Positions 43,901 through 56,472 of a stretch of 64,000 nucleotides of DNA are shown here, one piece after another. Numbering within the stretch: position 1 is the first letter of the stretch; each line of letters begins with the position of its first letter. The DNA comes from Dendrocalamus latiflorus (taxonomy: Eukaryota; Streptophyta; Magnoliopsida; Poales; Poaceae): the NCBI GenBank assembly GCA_017311315.1, contig CM029654.1, positions 4,285,382-4,349,381 of the forward strand, given 5' to 3'. The position numbers and the translations under genes were made by a program. Under the pieces are notes generated by a model. It was not told the DNA's origin, did not search any database, and saw only the letters and a program-made list of their open reading frames with translations.

Positions 43901-46900
43901 GGCAGCGCCACCGTTTAGGCGACGGATCCTATTGATCCGGCCGCCATCGTCGCCGTCGTCGTCGTCAAGCAGCAGTTTGGGCGTACCTCCTCGCTGGGCC
44001 GTCCTGCGCCGCCGTGGTGGCGCCGTGCGCGACCTCCGCACCGCGTGGCCTCCCTCCTCCGCAGCTCCGACGCTGTCATCTTCCGCCGCTGTCCGCCGCT
44101 CGGAAACTACCTCCCACCGCCGGATCTTCGCCGGATCTCCCGCCGCGCCACCAGATCCGCGTCGCCTGGATCCGCCCACCCGCCGCGGCCTCCCTCCTTT
44201 GCAGCTCTGCGCCCGACCAGCTCCGCCGTCTGGCGCCGTCACCCGCCGGCCCCTCCGCCGCCTCGGCCTCCGCCTGCCGTCCACCGCCTGCCTCTCCCGC
44301 CGCCTCCTGCCGCTGGTGCTGCTCCGCTCGACGCCGCCTCCTGCCGCTGTCGGTCGCTGGCCACAGCCGTCGCCCTCCGTGGCGCCTGCGGATGGCGCGG
44401 CGGCAGAGCACGGCGGGCGCGCGCACCACCGCGAGGACGACGAGCTCGACGACGGCGCACGGGAAGCAGCAGCACACGGCGGCGAGCCCCGCCACCGTCC
44501 CGCCGGCCACCTCCCCGCACCGCGGCTGCTCGCGCTCCCGCCGCATCTCCACGGGCGGAGACCGCCTCACTCGCCGCCCCTCCGCCACCGACGACGCCGC
44601 CTCCGCGCGGTGGTGCACCCTGGCGGCCATGGCAATCGATCGCGCTCGCACGGGCGGGGCGGTGGGCTCGCCAAAATCTGTGCGGGAGGGAGGTAGCTTC
44701 CCTTAGAAGCTAACCAACAACAAAAAAAACAAAAAAAACAAAAAAAGAGGATAAGGCTAGGTGTACCCGGTGAGTTGCACATGGAGATCCCACTGCTGCT
44801 GCTGTATCTTTTTTTCTCTCTCCCGATCACTGATCGGGGTTGAGTCGCCCACCGCCCGTCGACCTCGCACGTATCTACTCCGACATCGGCGTCGACTACA
44901 CCGGCCCCTACCTCTTCAACTGTGCGGCCAGGCCGGGCACGCGATGTCGAGGGGACGCCTTCGCGTGTCGCGTCTCGGTCATCCCGTCCGCACGTCTTCA
45001 TCACCGGTTCGTCATCGCCACCACAGATCGGGACGCCTCCACCGACTTCTTCCATCGTCGTCCCGCCTCGCGCGTACTCGGTCTGATCAGCCGATTGTGC
45101 GCGATCCACCCGGCTCCCGTGACGTTCGTCGTCGAGTACTACGCGCATCTTCTCCGAGCAACAGGGCTGCTGCTGTGTCGCCTCCTCGGGCCGCAGCACC
45201 GCCGCACGTGTGTCCCCTCGCCGTTGCATCTACATCGCCGTCCCTTGTGCATCGACGACTGTGCTGCGCAACCTCTTGTGCGCCATCTGTCTGCACATGG
45301 TCTTCGCCATACTGATCGGGCCTTCATCACCGATATCGAGCGCTACCGCCGCCGCCGTACCTTGCGTCAGGACTGCTCGCCTTCGCGCTAGAGCGTCCGC
45401 CCAGACTGCTCGCCTTCGGGTTGGAGCGTCCGCTCCCGCACTGCTCTTTCTTCATCCAGCACAACCACGTCTGGTTGGGGCCCTCTCCCTTGTACGTCCG
45501 GTACTGGCAACACCGGTGCGTGCTTTCGTCCCCGACGCGTTGCCGGGTCTGGCAAACCAGGCACACGCCTCGGCTCTGGCGGCTTGACTGCATCGACTTC
45601 GGCATCGACCCTCCTGTTCCCGTCTCGTCTGCCTCGATTGCATCGCCGCTTTTCATCTACATCCTCGATGGCCCTGACTGCGTCGACCTCGGCATCGCCC
45701 CCTTCCACGACGACTGCCTCGACGCGTCTCCGTCATCACCATGGCGCCTCCTTTGCGCCCACGGCTTCATGAGCGACCGCCTCGACATCGGTAACCCGAC
45801 CACGACTACGTCGACCACGGCCATCTCCAGCACGGCATCCTCGACCACGACTACTCCGCCCTCGCGCTCGGCTACCTCGACATCGGCACAAAGGGCTATC
45901 GCCTTGCTTGAGTTACTCGTTGGTTCCTGCTCCAGTCACAGCATACGCGCCGCATCCATGGTTATGACTGCGGGGGGATGTTAGCTCTTCGGCTTCTTCT
46001 CCAGTCTCACCGTCTGCGATGCTCCCGTTGTGACTGCGGGGGGATGTTAGAGTACAATGTATTTGGTAGGTTAGAGTCCATTGGGATTACAATCCCTTGT
46101 ACCATCTTGCCCCCAAGTCTTGTACCTCTATATATACCGCCCGAGAGGCTCAATGCAATACATCCAATTCCACCCAATTATATCTTCCTTCACATCCGAC
46201 AAAAAAGTTGATTTTACATACTTTTTCTGGATTGTAAATCTTTAAGTTATCTTCTATTTGTATTATGGACAACTATCACAAAATTAAGGCAATAAGCTTT
46301 TTAGAATAATTGAAAAGGTGTAATTTTTCATAACTCATCATTCAATTGAAGGGTTGGGGGTAATTATTGAGGTTTGCTGTGTTAGCTTGTCAGTACTAGT
46401 TTTTATTGTGTGCTTTGGTTGGAGGTGTTTCTTTTGACTTTCTAGTTCATTAGGATAAACACCACCGGGAGGAAGGTCGGACGGCGTCGACTTGGTAGGA
46501 CGAGAGATTATACTAGAGATGAGGGTGAAGAACCTTTGGGGGAAGAGACTAGATTAATTCATCTTTTATTAGTTTCGTGCTTAATAAAATGATATACACT
46601 CCCATCCTTATATAGATTAGATGACTTGACCATAAGGAACTTTTCTCTAATATTATGGAAATAGATTATCTTAACCAATCTAATCTTATCTCTAGGAAAC
46701 TAATCCGACTAAATTAGTGGCTGCCATGTGAACAGTAACCATGTTGCCATTGTTCATGTGAACCTGCCCTGGGGCACCCTCCGTGATGTGCACCGCAAAC
46801 GATATGGCCTTGGTGGATGGCATGGAGAAGATGGTCATGAGGCAGTGACCCTTTTCGTCTTTGATGGCAGCAGTGGTGTCGGCACTAGGGACGACACTGC

Positions 46901-48365
46901 TGTATCCACTATTGCCGTAATCTTCTCTAGGATGGTATGCATATTGAGGAAGATGGCCGCCATCTTCTTGTTATTGTTGGTACTAGTAGCCATCTTGTTA
47001 GCGTTAGCATTTATCGTGGCCAACAAATCGGCAACAGGAGCCATGGTAGCAGAAGTTGTGGAAAATGATCGACTGCTTTGATATCAAATATGATGAACCT
47101 TATTTTATCGGAGTAAAGACCATCGGGAGGAAGGTTGGACGGTGTCAGCTTGGTAGGACGAGAGATTAGACTATAGATGAGAGGGGGGGGGGGGAGAACT
47201 TTTGGGGGAAGAGACTAGATTAATTCGTCTTTATTGGTTCGTTGCTTAATAAAATGAGATACACTCCTATCCTTATATAGATTAGATAACTTGACCCATA
47301 AGAAGCTTATATCTAAAATTATGAAAATGGATTATCCTAACCACTGTCTAAGAAACTAATCTGATCAAATCGGTGGCTGCCATGTGAACAGTACCGCTGT
47401 ATATGACATAGTGTGTTTAAAAATGTGACTCAGGAATCTTTGATCTAGTGCACTAAAATCTGAACTTTTGTGGGTCAGAATTATTTCCAATTTAGGTCAT
47501 GCCTACTACAAATGCTGTAAAAGATAATGCGATGCAGAAAATCCACCAAGAGCAGACATCATTTAAACAACGGGTGTATACTATCAATGTCAGTGTTGCA
47601 TTTTGATGAGTGAAACAAAGGAGCACTTAGCTGAGTTCCTTTTTCCTTTAAATGCTGCCAGCCTGTGAGTAAATATTTCATGGTGCAAATGTATGACCTG
47701 CATTGCTTGAAGCTCACAGAAGTCTCTAATCATGTATCTTCTGGGTGTATATTTAACAGTTTAAACAGAGGGCCTCTGTCCTTGACAACTTTGGGAAGCC
47801 AGCCATCACACCTGCTGACAGCACAAACCCATGGTGGCCTGTGTTTGAAGAAGCTGTGAAGAGCGCTGGTGGCAAACTTGGTAAGCCAGAGATATTTCCG
47901 GCCTCTACTGATGCTCGTTACTTCCGGCAAATTGGATTACCAGCACTCGGTTTTTCTCCTATGGCAAACACACCAATATTGCTCCATGATCATAATGAGG
48001 TTTGTGTCACTGATCTCCATTTGATACATTAATGTCATCAACATCAAGTTACTCAAATACTCTGCAGTTTTTGCCATTTAGAATTGCATATCTTTAGAAC
48101 TAGAAACATCAACGTGCACATATAATACCTGGCAACTGAAATAGCAACATATTGGCAATGCCACATTTCGTTTATACACAAGAAAATTCCAATGTTTTTC
48201 ACAAGTACCACTGTAACAACTTTGCTGAGTGAACATTTTCACATCTTGCAGTTTCTGAGCAAAGATGAGTACCTCAAAGGAATTGGGATATACGAGTCCG
48301 TCATCAGAGCACTGGCCACTCACAAGCACGACACCATCGACGAGGAGTCCAGGGCAGAGCTATAA
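40988..48365 (+). CDS. Aminoacylase-1-type M20 metallopeptidase
   Basis: Five exons join in frame to 457 residues: 40988-41416, 42312-42764, 43398-43535, 47760-47999, 48252-48365. Aminoacylase-1 enzymes hydrolyse N-acyl amino acids to free amino acid and carboxylate using two zinc ions. The N-terminus has a hydrophobic segment (KLLLAVLLLLLVSATAAA, about 17-34), so it probably enters the secretory pathway; the inner ATG at 41021 is an alternative start. M20 motifs: HTDVVP (110-115), the ARGSQDMK zinc-bridging Asp at 144 across the first junction, FVPDEEIGGHEG with the catalytic Glu pair (178-179), the dimerisation domain in exons 2-3, and the last ligand in HDHNE (416-420). Intron 1 begins GC (CAG|GCAAG), a rare but known GC-AG intron. 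Intron 3 (4.2 kb) carries two LTR elements. No frame damage is seen. Confidence 0.95.
43665..46192 (+). mobile_element. Young non-autonomous LTR retrotransposon in intron 3
   Basis: Short LTRs, 43665-43813 (149 bp) and 46045-46192 (148 bp), are identical except for one C in a C-run. Target duplication CATCC lies at 43660-43664 and 46193-46197. The primer site TGGTATCAGACGCC follows the 5' LTR, and a G-rich tract precedes the 3' LTR. A TATATATA box lies within the LTR. The 2.2-kb interior is GC-rich with long open frames on both strands, but no gag or pol motif is visible, so enzymes must come from elsewhere. The 20-bp junction word TGACTGCGGGGGGATGTTAG occurs twice, at 45965-45984 and at the true LTR start 46031-46050. 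Confidence 0.93.
46442..47390 (-). mobile_element. TRIM-like short LTR element (minus)
   Basis: Two direct repeats of about 290 bp (roughly 46442-46734 and 47084-47390) share CGGGAGGAAGGT, TTGGTAGGACGAGAGATTA and GGCTGCCATGTGAACA. In minus sense the right copy is followed by TTTGATATCAAAGC, a weak match to the Met-tRNA primer site. The interior is about 350 bp, the size expected of terminal-repeat retrotransposons in miniature. A minus-strand frame at 47044-46835 (69 residues) contains INANANKMATSTNNNKKM and is of unknown meaning. LTR divergence is substantial, so it is older than its neighbour at 43665. No target duplication was found. Confidence 0.75.
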
Positions 48366-49015
48366 GAAAATTTGATATTAGCTCGCCATGGCACAATTCT
48401 TGCCGCCCAATTGGAGCACATAAGCATGTTTCGGCAAAGCAGCTGCTTTTCTTTCTGCTACTGCGGTGAAATCAAAACTTCAAATACGATCCTTGTACAT
48501 TTCCAATAAATTGATTTAGAATAATTGGTAACAGTGCATCGACAGTTCCTCTGCGTACTTCAGGCCACTGCTTCTTTATGCGTCACTGCTGTATAAACCT
48601 ATGTATGATGTATCAGCAATGCACCGGTTTTTTCTGCTTATTTTCTATGACCAAACGGCCTGTTCGACCTGTTTGTTCTCGTATGCCTGCGTGTGTCTGT
48701 AGTTGCTGATATACAAACAAACCTCCGAAATGTTTTTACCTGCAGTCTACAATTGCTGCTGTAAAATGTGTTGAAATTCGCTGACGCATGGTGAAACTTG
48801 GACCCAGGGTGCATGAAACTTGCTGAAATTTGGACGAAAGACTAAATTGAATCTTGCTAAATTTGGACGAAAGACTAAATTGAAACTTTTTTTTTGATAA
48901 GAAGACTAAATTGAAACTTGCTATCGCCTTGGATGCATTTCCAACGAGACCCGGATACGGAGCAGTAGGGGTTCCCTTTCAAATGAGCTCTGAGCATAAG
49001 CTTATGGGCATGTTC
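48366..49015. other. Aminoacylase 3' region and spacer
   Basis: The proximal part is the probable 3' untranslated region (AATAAA-like word at 48506). Short repeats ACTTGCTAAATTTGGACGAAAGACTAAATTGAAAC-like occur near 48820-48920 in two or three copies. No gene is seen. Confidence 0.45.
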
Positions 49016-49247
49016 TTTCCTCCGAAGCTGGTAGCTTTTGGCTTTTGCTACAGGATCTAACTTTTAAATGGAGTATTTTCTCAAGACAGGGTCTACAAGT
49101 TAAACGATGTACACGTTAAAAGCCCAATATATGTACTATCCAAAATCGCAAGTGAGTATCTCTCTCTCCGTAATCTGTATCGTAAACAGCCAAAATTCAA
49201 AAATTTCAGCCATAAGCCGTAAGCTGTAGCCGTTGCCAAACAGGCCC
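49016..49247. mobile_element. MITE family C, copy 3 (232 bp)
   Basis: The ends GGGCATGTTC and AACAGGCCC are flanked by TAT on both sides. The inside matches the copies at 4015 and 37594. Its right edge marks the left border of the PPR pseudogene, so it may have replaced or separated the upstream part of that gene. Confidence 0.82.
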
Positions 49248-49452
49248 TATGTTTGCATTGTGGTAGTTCGGCACAGAACAAGAGAAGCGTTGAGGCATTG
49301 CGGGTTTTTGACTTGATGAAACCTAAAGGAACACACCGAACCATGTAACGATGATTGGAGTTCTGTTTGCGTGCGTCATGGTGGTTTAGTGGAAGATGGT
49401 TGGTTTTACTTTAGGTCGATGGAGAAGCTCTTTAGAATTCAACATGAGAGAG

Positions 49453-52313
49453 TGTTAGTGGTATGCCCTAGAGGCAATCATGGATATAACTTCTATATTT
49501 ATGATTTTTTTGAATAATATATTATTTTTGTTGTATTTGCAAGGGCATTTCAGTAATTTCTTAATTGAGAAAAGAAGGAAATGAAAAGGAAAAGGAAAAA
49601 AAGAGGAAAAGGACCCACCTGTCGGTGGGCTGACCCAAGGAGATAAGGGGAGGAGACTAATCTCCTCCAGCCTGTCACTTCACTCAATTCGATCGGGTCT
49701 TTGGGAGGTGGCGGCGGCTTCGGCGAGATGAGGCAACACAGGAGGCGATTGCAGCCCAGGATCTTTGGCTCCGGCCGTTGGTGGCCACCGCACCGAGCTC
49801 CTCTCCTTCCTCCTCCTCTCGTCTTTATATGGGGTTGCCTCACCTCGAGAAGAGTAGAGAAAAATCCGAGTGAGAACTCGAAATCTCCCTCTTTTCTTTC
49901 CAACTTGGCTTTGGAGCTTGGTCTTTGGGGCTGTTCCTCTGCTACATAACCGCTGATTTTGGCGATGATCTATGGTCCTTGGTGTTTGGCGACGAGGTGC
50001 ACTGGGCCAGTGCTTCTCGGTGTTCTTGTGTGGCATCTCCTTCACCTTGGCTTTGTTGGTTTTGGTGTGTTCTGAACGGCAAAGAGAGGCATTGTATCTC
50101 CTACTACCACGCCCTCTCACCGCGGCACAGTAGGGCGCTCGGTTTTCTAGGTCAGCACCTTTGGGTGTGCCTTGCCTGCTCTTCTAGGTGGCTTCAAGTG
50201 CCATCCGCTCTATGAGATTCTTGATTACTCTTTACACATTACATGTTTTGTGAGTTGTACTGGTTGATTACTTTCTGTGAATTTTTCTAATACCAGAAGA
50301 CATTACTTGTAATGCTTGTGGGCTGTGGGATTAAATGCTCTATGATGAAATATGTCAAATACTAAAATTGATCTGTTCAACAAGATTAAATTTGAGCTCA
50401 ATCTGAGGTGCTTTCTACTGTCTGTTCTGTAGCTCTTTGAGTTCCTACTTTCAGTCAGTTAGTATGGTCATCTTGCTTTGTGATCATTTGATATGCAGTA
50501 GCCGGTATTCTGTTTTCATATCAGTACAGAAGAGATCTTTTCCTTTACCGTTTTGATTATCTGTGATTGTGTTTTCAATCAACCGATCATCTTAAAACGT
50601 TGTAAGAATACTGCCTTATAGTCATTTTCTTATGACCTGTTATACCGAAACTTAGAAGTTGCTATCTTTGGTATGTGCAAATTTTTGGTGATAGTGAATG
50701 CATTGATTAGAGCTCAAATCTTAATCTCTAGTTGTCTTATCATTTAGTGAAGAGTATTGACTAAGTATTGAGAAGGCCAAGATTTAGTCTTGAGCAACTC
50801 TGCATCTGAGAACAAAATTTCAATTAAAACTGAGCTTTAGGTTGTTATAATTGATTCTCTGGTCATGAAACTGAATTATATGCTCATTTTAGCAATTGTC
50901 ATGTTTCATGCTTCAAGTATATGCTTGTGCGTAAATGCATGAAAGATTTACTTGACTGTATATTAATTATGTCATTTGTTTACTACTGGGTATATGCTTT
51001 AATTGTAGCACTTATTGGAATTAAATTTGAATATTTGCTTATACCGCAATATTTACAACAATTTTGTCCCTTGAGTAATTGTATTTCTTATTGATCAACA
51101 AATATGCGACTTGTTCGTGGAACTCTTTTTTCATGTTTTGATGTAATTCTAAATTATTCCTGATCTTATATCATTATGTAGGACAATTATGATTTACAGA
51201 TCAGCACATGTATTGATTGATGATCATATTTCACTGATCATGGATATGGGATATCAAATCAATAATATGGACACATGTTAGAGAACATGATAGATTAACC
51301 CACCATGAGACACTTTAGAAATTGTTATATTCTTAAGTGTCATTAGTTGGACTCATATATAGTGTATATAGAATCCTTAGACCTGAGATCGTTATTATTT
51401 TCTACATGTACAATAATTTACTTAGGGGGTTACCAAACACTACTTTGTGACTGGATGATCATAAAGGTAAATTTCGAGTTTACTATGAAACATATGGAGG
51501 AATATGAGCGATCAAGATGGAATTTGCCTCTTCTATATAACAGGAGAGATATCTTTGAGCCCCTCGATGTGGTTGGATTAAGGAAGTACGTGGCCATACC
51601 GAATGTGGTTGAGGAGTCAATTACAACTAAGTAATCCACTACAGGTTCGAGTGAAAGATCAAACAATCATAGCATGGCACGCTTCTCGCCTTGATTTCGA
51701 TCTGGTATCATGAGGCAAAGGGATCGATACATAAGCACTATTTAGTTTCGTCTGATATGATCATTATGTATGATTGTGAGTCATTATATTCTACTAGGGA
51801 CCGCTACCAACTTATGGTCCAGAAAGGAGTTTTTGGCCCATAGCCAAATATATATGAACCTACAGAGTTACACACTTATTGGGTTGGAACGATAAGGGTT
51901 CGGATGATAATATCCAAATGAGATACAATCTCTATTCATATCGGATAAGGATCCAATTGGAGGCTATATAAGGAGAGGTGTGGGGGCTGAGGAAGGTATT
52001 CCGAAACACACCCGTCAAAACCCTAGCCGCCATCTCTCCTAACCCCTACCGTGCGCGCTGGTGCTAGCACGCCAACACACGGTGTCTCATGTTTAGACGT
52101 ATGGATCTGAGTAGAGGCGTTGCTGCGACTACAACGCTGATCGGGATGATCGCGAGGAGAAGGTTGGCCGGAGGATGATCGACTACTACCACTACACTGA
52201 CGCGCTCTTTGTTGAATCGGCTGCTTCAATTCTACTTCCGCTGCACTGCGCGTCTAATGGTGACGATCCATAATCTCTTCCGCTACGATAGTGTAGCTTA
52301 CCCGTATCCCATA
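49453..52313 (+). mobile_element. LTR sequence inserted in the PPR pseudogene, itself interrupted
   Basis: The left edge TGTTAGTGGTATGCCCTAGAGG is a copia-type LTR start, and the right edge is ATCCCATA. Imperfect 5-bp flanks GAGAG (49448-49452) and GAAAG (52314-52318) fit a target duplication with one change, and the PPR frame resumes directly after. The right part (about 51240-52313) reads as continuous LTR with a TATATAAGG box near 51967. Between about 49560 and 51240 lies foreign-looking sequence, GC-rich at 49680-50215 then AT-rich, like a first exon plus intron. No gag or pol motif is present, so this is probably a solo LTR carrying a second insertion of unknown type. Confidence 0.65.
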
Positions 52314-52797
52314 GAAAGAACACTGCAAATGCATGGTCGATCTCCTTGGTCGGGCAGGGAAGCTCGATGAGGCTGTGAAGTTCATCCGTGAGATGAACAT
52401 GGAGGACACTTTTTGGGGCTTACAGGATCCACAAAAACGCCAATCTTGCAGCATATGCAGCAAGAGAGATCCTTAAACTGGAGCCTGATGACAAGGTGCC
52501 CACATATTGCTGTCAAACATACACGCTGATTTGCGACAATGGACAGATGCTGAGAAGACGTGGAAGGCGATGAGAGACAGAGGGGCAAAGGAAGAGCCTG
52601 GACGAAGCTGGATTGAGCTGGGGAAACAGGTCATGTGTTCACTGCTGGTGACTTATCACACCCATGCTCAGATGGTATAGTCCAGGACTCCAGGTCTCCA
52701 GGAGCTGAACCGACTGGTCAGCATGGTCACAACCTTGTCTATGTCCCGCAGACAGAGTTCGTGCTGCACGATCTCGGAAGCGAGCAGAAGGAAGATC

Positions 52798-53262
52798 TGT
52801 TAATCCTCAAACATTATGCACATCACATTAATCCGCTAGCCTAGCACTAGAACACCTAGGTTTCATCGGATCAGGGGGACTTACAGTCGGCGATGAAGGC
52901 CATAGAGCTGAAGACCACGTGCCTGCGTGATGCAGGCGTGAGGGCGAGTCGGTGAAGGTCGGGGAGGCGTCGGAGTCCGGGTAGTCGCCGGCGATGTCCT
53001 GCAGTGGCGGCGGTCTTCCCGTTGCTGGCAGTGCGTAGTAGATCGGGTCACTTAGGGTTTGTGCAGGGTTTTGGCTCTCACGGGACCGTACGGCGAACCA
53101 GACGTGAGAGGCCGAAGCCCCCTTTTATATTGCGCTGCGCAACGGGGGACCGTAACCAAAATTGGTTAGGCACCCCCGATCAGGGCGCGTGAGAAACGGG
53201 AGACGTGGGCATCACCCCACGTCTCCTTCTTTCAACTGTTTGACCTAGATAAAATTCCAACA
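52798..53262 (-). repeat. 3' LTR (minus) of the 52.8-59.4 kb copia element
   Basis: 465 bp, same length as the partner at 58893-59357 and 15 substitutions apart by hand count. A purine tract adjoins it on the inner side. Confidence 0.95.
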
Positions 53263-53453
53263 TTCTCCTCCTTGATCGTAAGGCTAAACATCATAAGCCC
53301 TCTCTCAATAAAAGTTCACACCAAACTAATGCGTCACAACAGTCAATTAAGTACCGCTGGACATCAGTACTTATAGTGCTCCGTTCTATATCGATCGGAT
53401 AACATAATACTTTATGGGAGTTGGTTACTTTATATGGTCCTCTTATTCCAGGA

Positions 53454-56400
53454 TCACAGGCTCTCCAATAAACCCATGCCGGCAACATGATCACGAAAAA
53501 TATTGGGTGGTAAGCCTTTTGTGAGCGGATCCGCAAGCATAAATTTAGTTCCAATATGCTCAACCTTAATTTGTTGATCCTGAACTCTATCTTTCACAAC
53601 ATGATACTTTATGTCAATGTGCTTGGCAGCCGCACTCGACTTGTTGTTACTCACTGCGGGTTGATTATTGTAGTACAAAATGAGTGGTCTAGAAATGCTG
53701 TCTACCACTCTCAATCCTGTGATAAAGTTCTTAAGCTATACAGCCTGCCCGGTAGCCTCATAACATGCCATAAATTCAGCCTGCATTGTCGATGATGCAG
53801 TAAGTGTTTGCTTTACACTTTTCCATGAAATTGGTGCTCCTGCGAGGGTGAAAATATAACCTGATGTGGAGTTCTTAGTGTCTTTACACCCCCGCAAAAT
53901 CAGCATCAGAAAACCCGACAACCTCAAGGTTATCGCTTTTTCTATATGTGAGCATGTGACCTTTAGTGCCTTGCATATAGCGTAGGACTTTCTTAACGGC
54001 TTTCCAGTGGTCCGGTCCTGGATTTGACTGATATCTGCCAAGCATCCCGGTAACAAAAGCTAAATCAGGGCGTGTACATATTTGAGCATACATAATACTT
54101 TCGACAGCAGAAGCGTAAGGTACAGCCTTCATCTGATCAGATTCATAGTCATTCTTTGGGCATTGAAAATTCCCAAACTTATCGCCCTTAACAATAGGAG
54201 CAGGCGAGGCAGAGCATTTATGCATATTGTATCTCTTTAGTACTCTGTCAATGTATGCCTTTTGTGATAAACCCAATGTTCCTTTGGACCTATCTCGGTG
54301 AATTTCAATACCAAGAACATAAGATACTTCACCGAGATCCTTCATGTCAAAGTTGGACGAGAGAAATCTTTTAGTTTCCCGCAGCATGTCCACACTGCTG
54401 CTGGCCAATAATATATCGTCCACATAAAGGATTAAGAAGGTGTAATTACTCCCCCTGAACTTAACATATGTACAATTATCAACATCATTCTCCTTAAATC
54501 CAAATTTCCTTATGACTTCATCGAACTTAAGATACCATTGCCTAGAAGCTTGCTTCAGGTCATATATGGATTTCTTTAGCTTGCATCCCAAATGTTTCTC
54601 GTCTTCCACAACAAAACCTTCCGGTTGTGTCATGTAAACGTCCTCATACAAGTCTCCATTTAGGAATGCAGTCTTAACATCCATTTGGTGCAACTCTAAA
54701 TCAAAATGTGCTGTGAGCACCATTATGATTCTAAATGAATCTTTAGATGAGACAGGAGAAAACGTTTCATTATAATCAATGCATTCTCTTTGTGTAAACC
54801 CTTTTGCTACAAGTCTCGCCTTAAACCTTTCGATATTTCCTTTGGAGTCACGTTTGGTTTTGTAGACCCATTTGCAGCCTACTGTTTTGGCTCCATTAGG
54901 AATTTCTACTAAGTCTCATACACCATTATCGCCCATAGACTTAATTTCATCTTTCATGGCATCTAGCCACTTAGATGAATCCTTACTCTTCATAGCTTCC
55001 TTATAAGAGCTAGGATCATCCACTTTCCCAAGATCATCTTCATTCAAGTAAACCTCATAATCACTTAGGATAGCAGATCTCCTCACTCGTTCTGATCTCC
55101 TGACAGGTTCATTAACAGGCTCATTAGGCTGTTCATTAATTGTCACAGAGGGCTGTGAAGGCTCATCATTCGGTGCCGCACTTGTACTTTTAGAGCCCTC
55201 AACAGAAGGAGTAGCCACAGAATTAACTGGAGACGCAACAGGAGTTGTAACTACAGGATCAACTGTGGGCACAACCATAGGAAAATCAGTCTGTCGGATT
55301 AGCGGTGAAGCGACATAAATCCGCTTCTCCTCAAGATCAATTTTCCTAGGTTCCAAGTCGCCACTGATGCCATCATTTTCTAAGAACACAGCGTGTCTTG
55401 TTTCTACAAATTTTGTGGTACGATCTGGACAATAGAATCGGTACCCTTTAAACCTGTCAGGGTAGCCAATAAAATAGCAACTCACAGTCTTGGGATCTAA
55501 TTTCCCAATTTGTGGGTTAAATACTTTAGCTTCAGCTGCACAACCCCACACATAGAGGTAGTTCAAACTTGGTTTTCTCCCAGTCCATAATTCATAAGGT
55601 GTTTTAGGCACTGATTTACTAGAAACCCGATTGAGTATGTGTGCAACAGTCTTTAATGCTTCCATCCATAACTTTATAAGCAAAGTGGAGTGGCTCAACA
55701 TACTTCGAACCATGTCCATAAGTGTGCGGTTTCTTCTTTCCGCTACTCCATTTTGCTGGGGATCACCGGGCATTGAGTACTGGGCGACTATACCATATTC
55801 TTGTAGGAACCTGGCAAAAGGACCAGGAACCTGCCCATAAGTTGCGTGTCGCCCATAATACTCTCCCCCACGATCCGAGCGCACTACTTTAATCTTTAGA
55901 CTGTGCTGATTTTCAACTTCAGCCTTAAATATCTTAAATTTATCAAGTGCTTCCGATCTCTCTTTAATAGGATAGATATAGCCATAACGTGAGTAATCAT
56001 CAGTGAACGTAATAAAAAAATCATAACCATCCACCGATGTCACAGGGAAAAGACCACATATGTCAGTATGAATTATTTCTAAAATCTCTGTGCTTCGAGT
56101 AGCACCTTTCTTTATTTGCTTTACATACTTGCCTTTGATACAATCAAGGCAATGATCATCCGAATCACTAAAGTCTAAAGGGTGGAGAATTTCTTCTTTA
56201 ATGAGACGTTCAATTCTCCCCCTCGAAATGTGGCCCAAACGACAGTGCCACAATTTCGACGAAGTCTCATCAATTCGCTTTCGATTTTTATTCACATCAC
56301 ATACATTCATGGATATAAGAGAATCTTGCAGGGATAACATATAAAACTTGTCGTGTCGGATGGCACGACCAACATTATCATTATTAAAATAGACCAAACA

Positions 56401-56472
56401 CTTTCTGTGTCCAAAATTACAAGAATATCCATCATTATCTAATAATGAAACAGAAATTAAGTTTCTTCTCAT
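53454..56472 (-). pseudogene. Copia integrase, RT and RNase H remnant
   Basis: Integrase is in the frame 56472-54916: WHCRLGHISRGRIERL, CLDCIKGK, TFTDDYSRYGYIYPI and NGVAERRNRTL. A TGA at 54918-54916 interrupts the RT start. RT continues in the same frame to 53884 with AFLNGDLYEDVYM and the catalytic YVDDILLASS. A frameshift near 53884-53890 moves RNase H to the frame ending 53736 (SSTMQAEFMACYEATGQ), and the tail (SSAAAKHIDIKYHVVKD to GMGLLESL) lies at 53714-53454 in another frame. There are more breaks than in the 28-35 kb copy, agreeing with its older LTRs. Confidence 0.92.

Noticed and set aside
43701..44713. Overlapping open frames of 190-331 codons on both strands
   Set aside because: The longest plus frame starts inside the LTR of the 43665-46192 element, and the others lie in its GC-rich interior. 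All are Arg/Pro/Ser-rich without motifs, so I treat them as non-coding retroelement interior.
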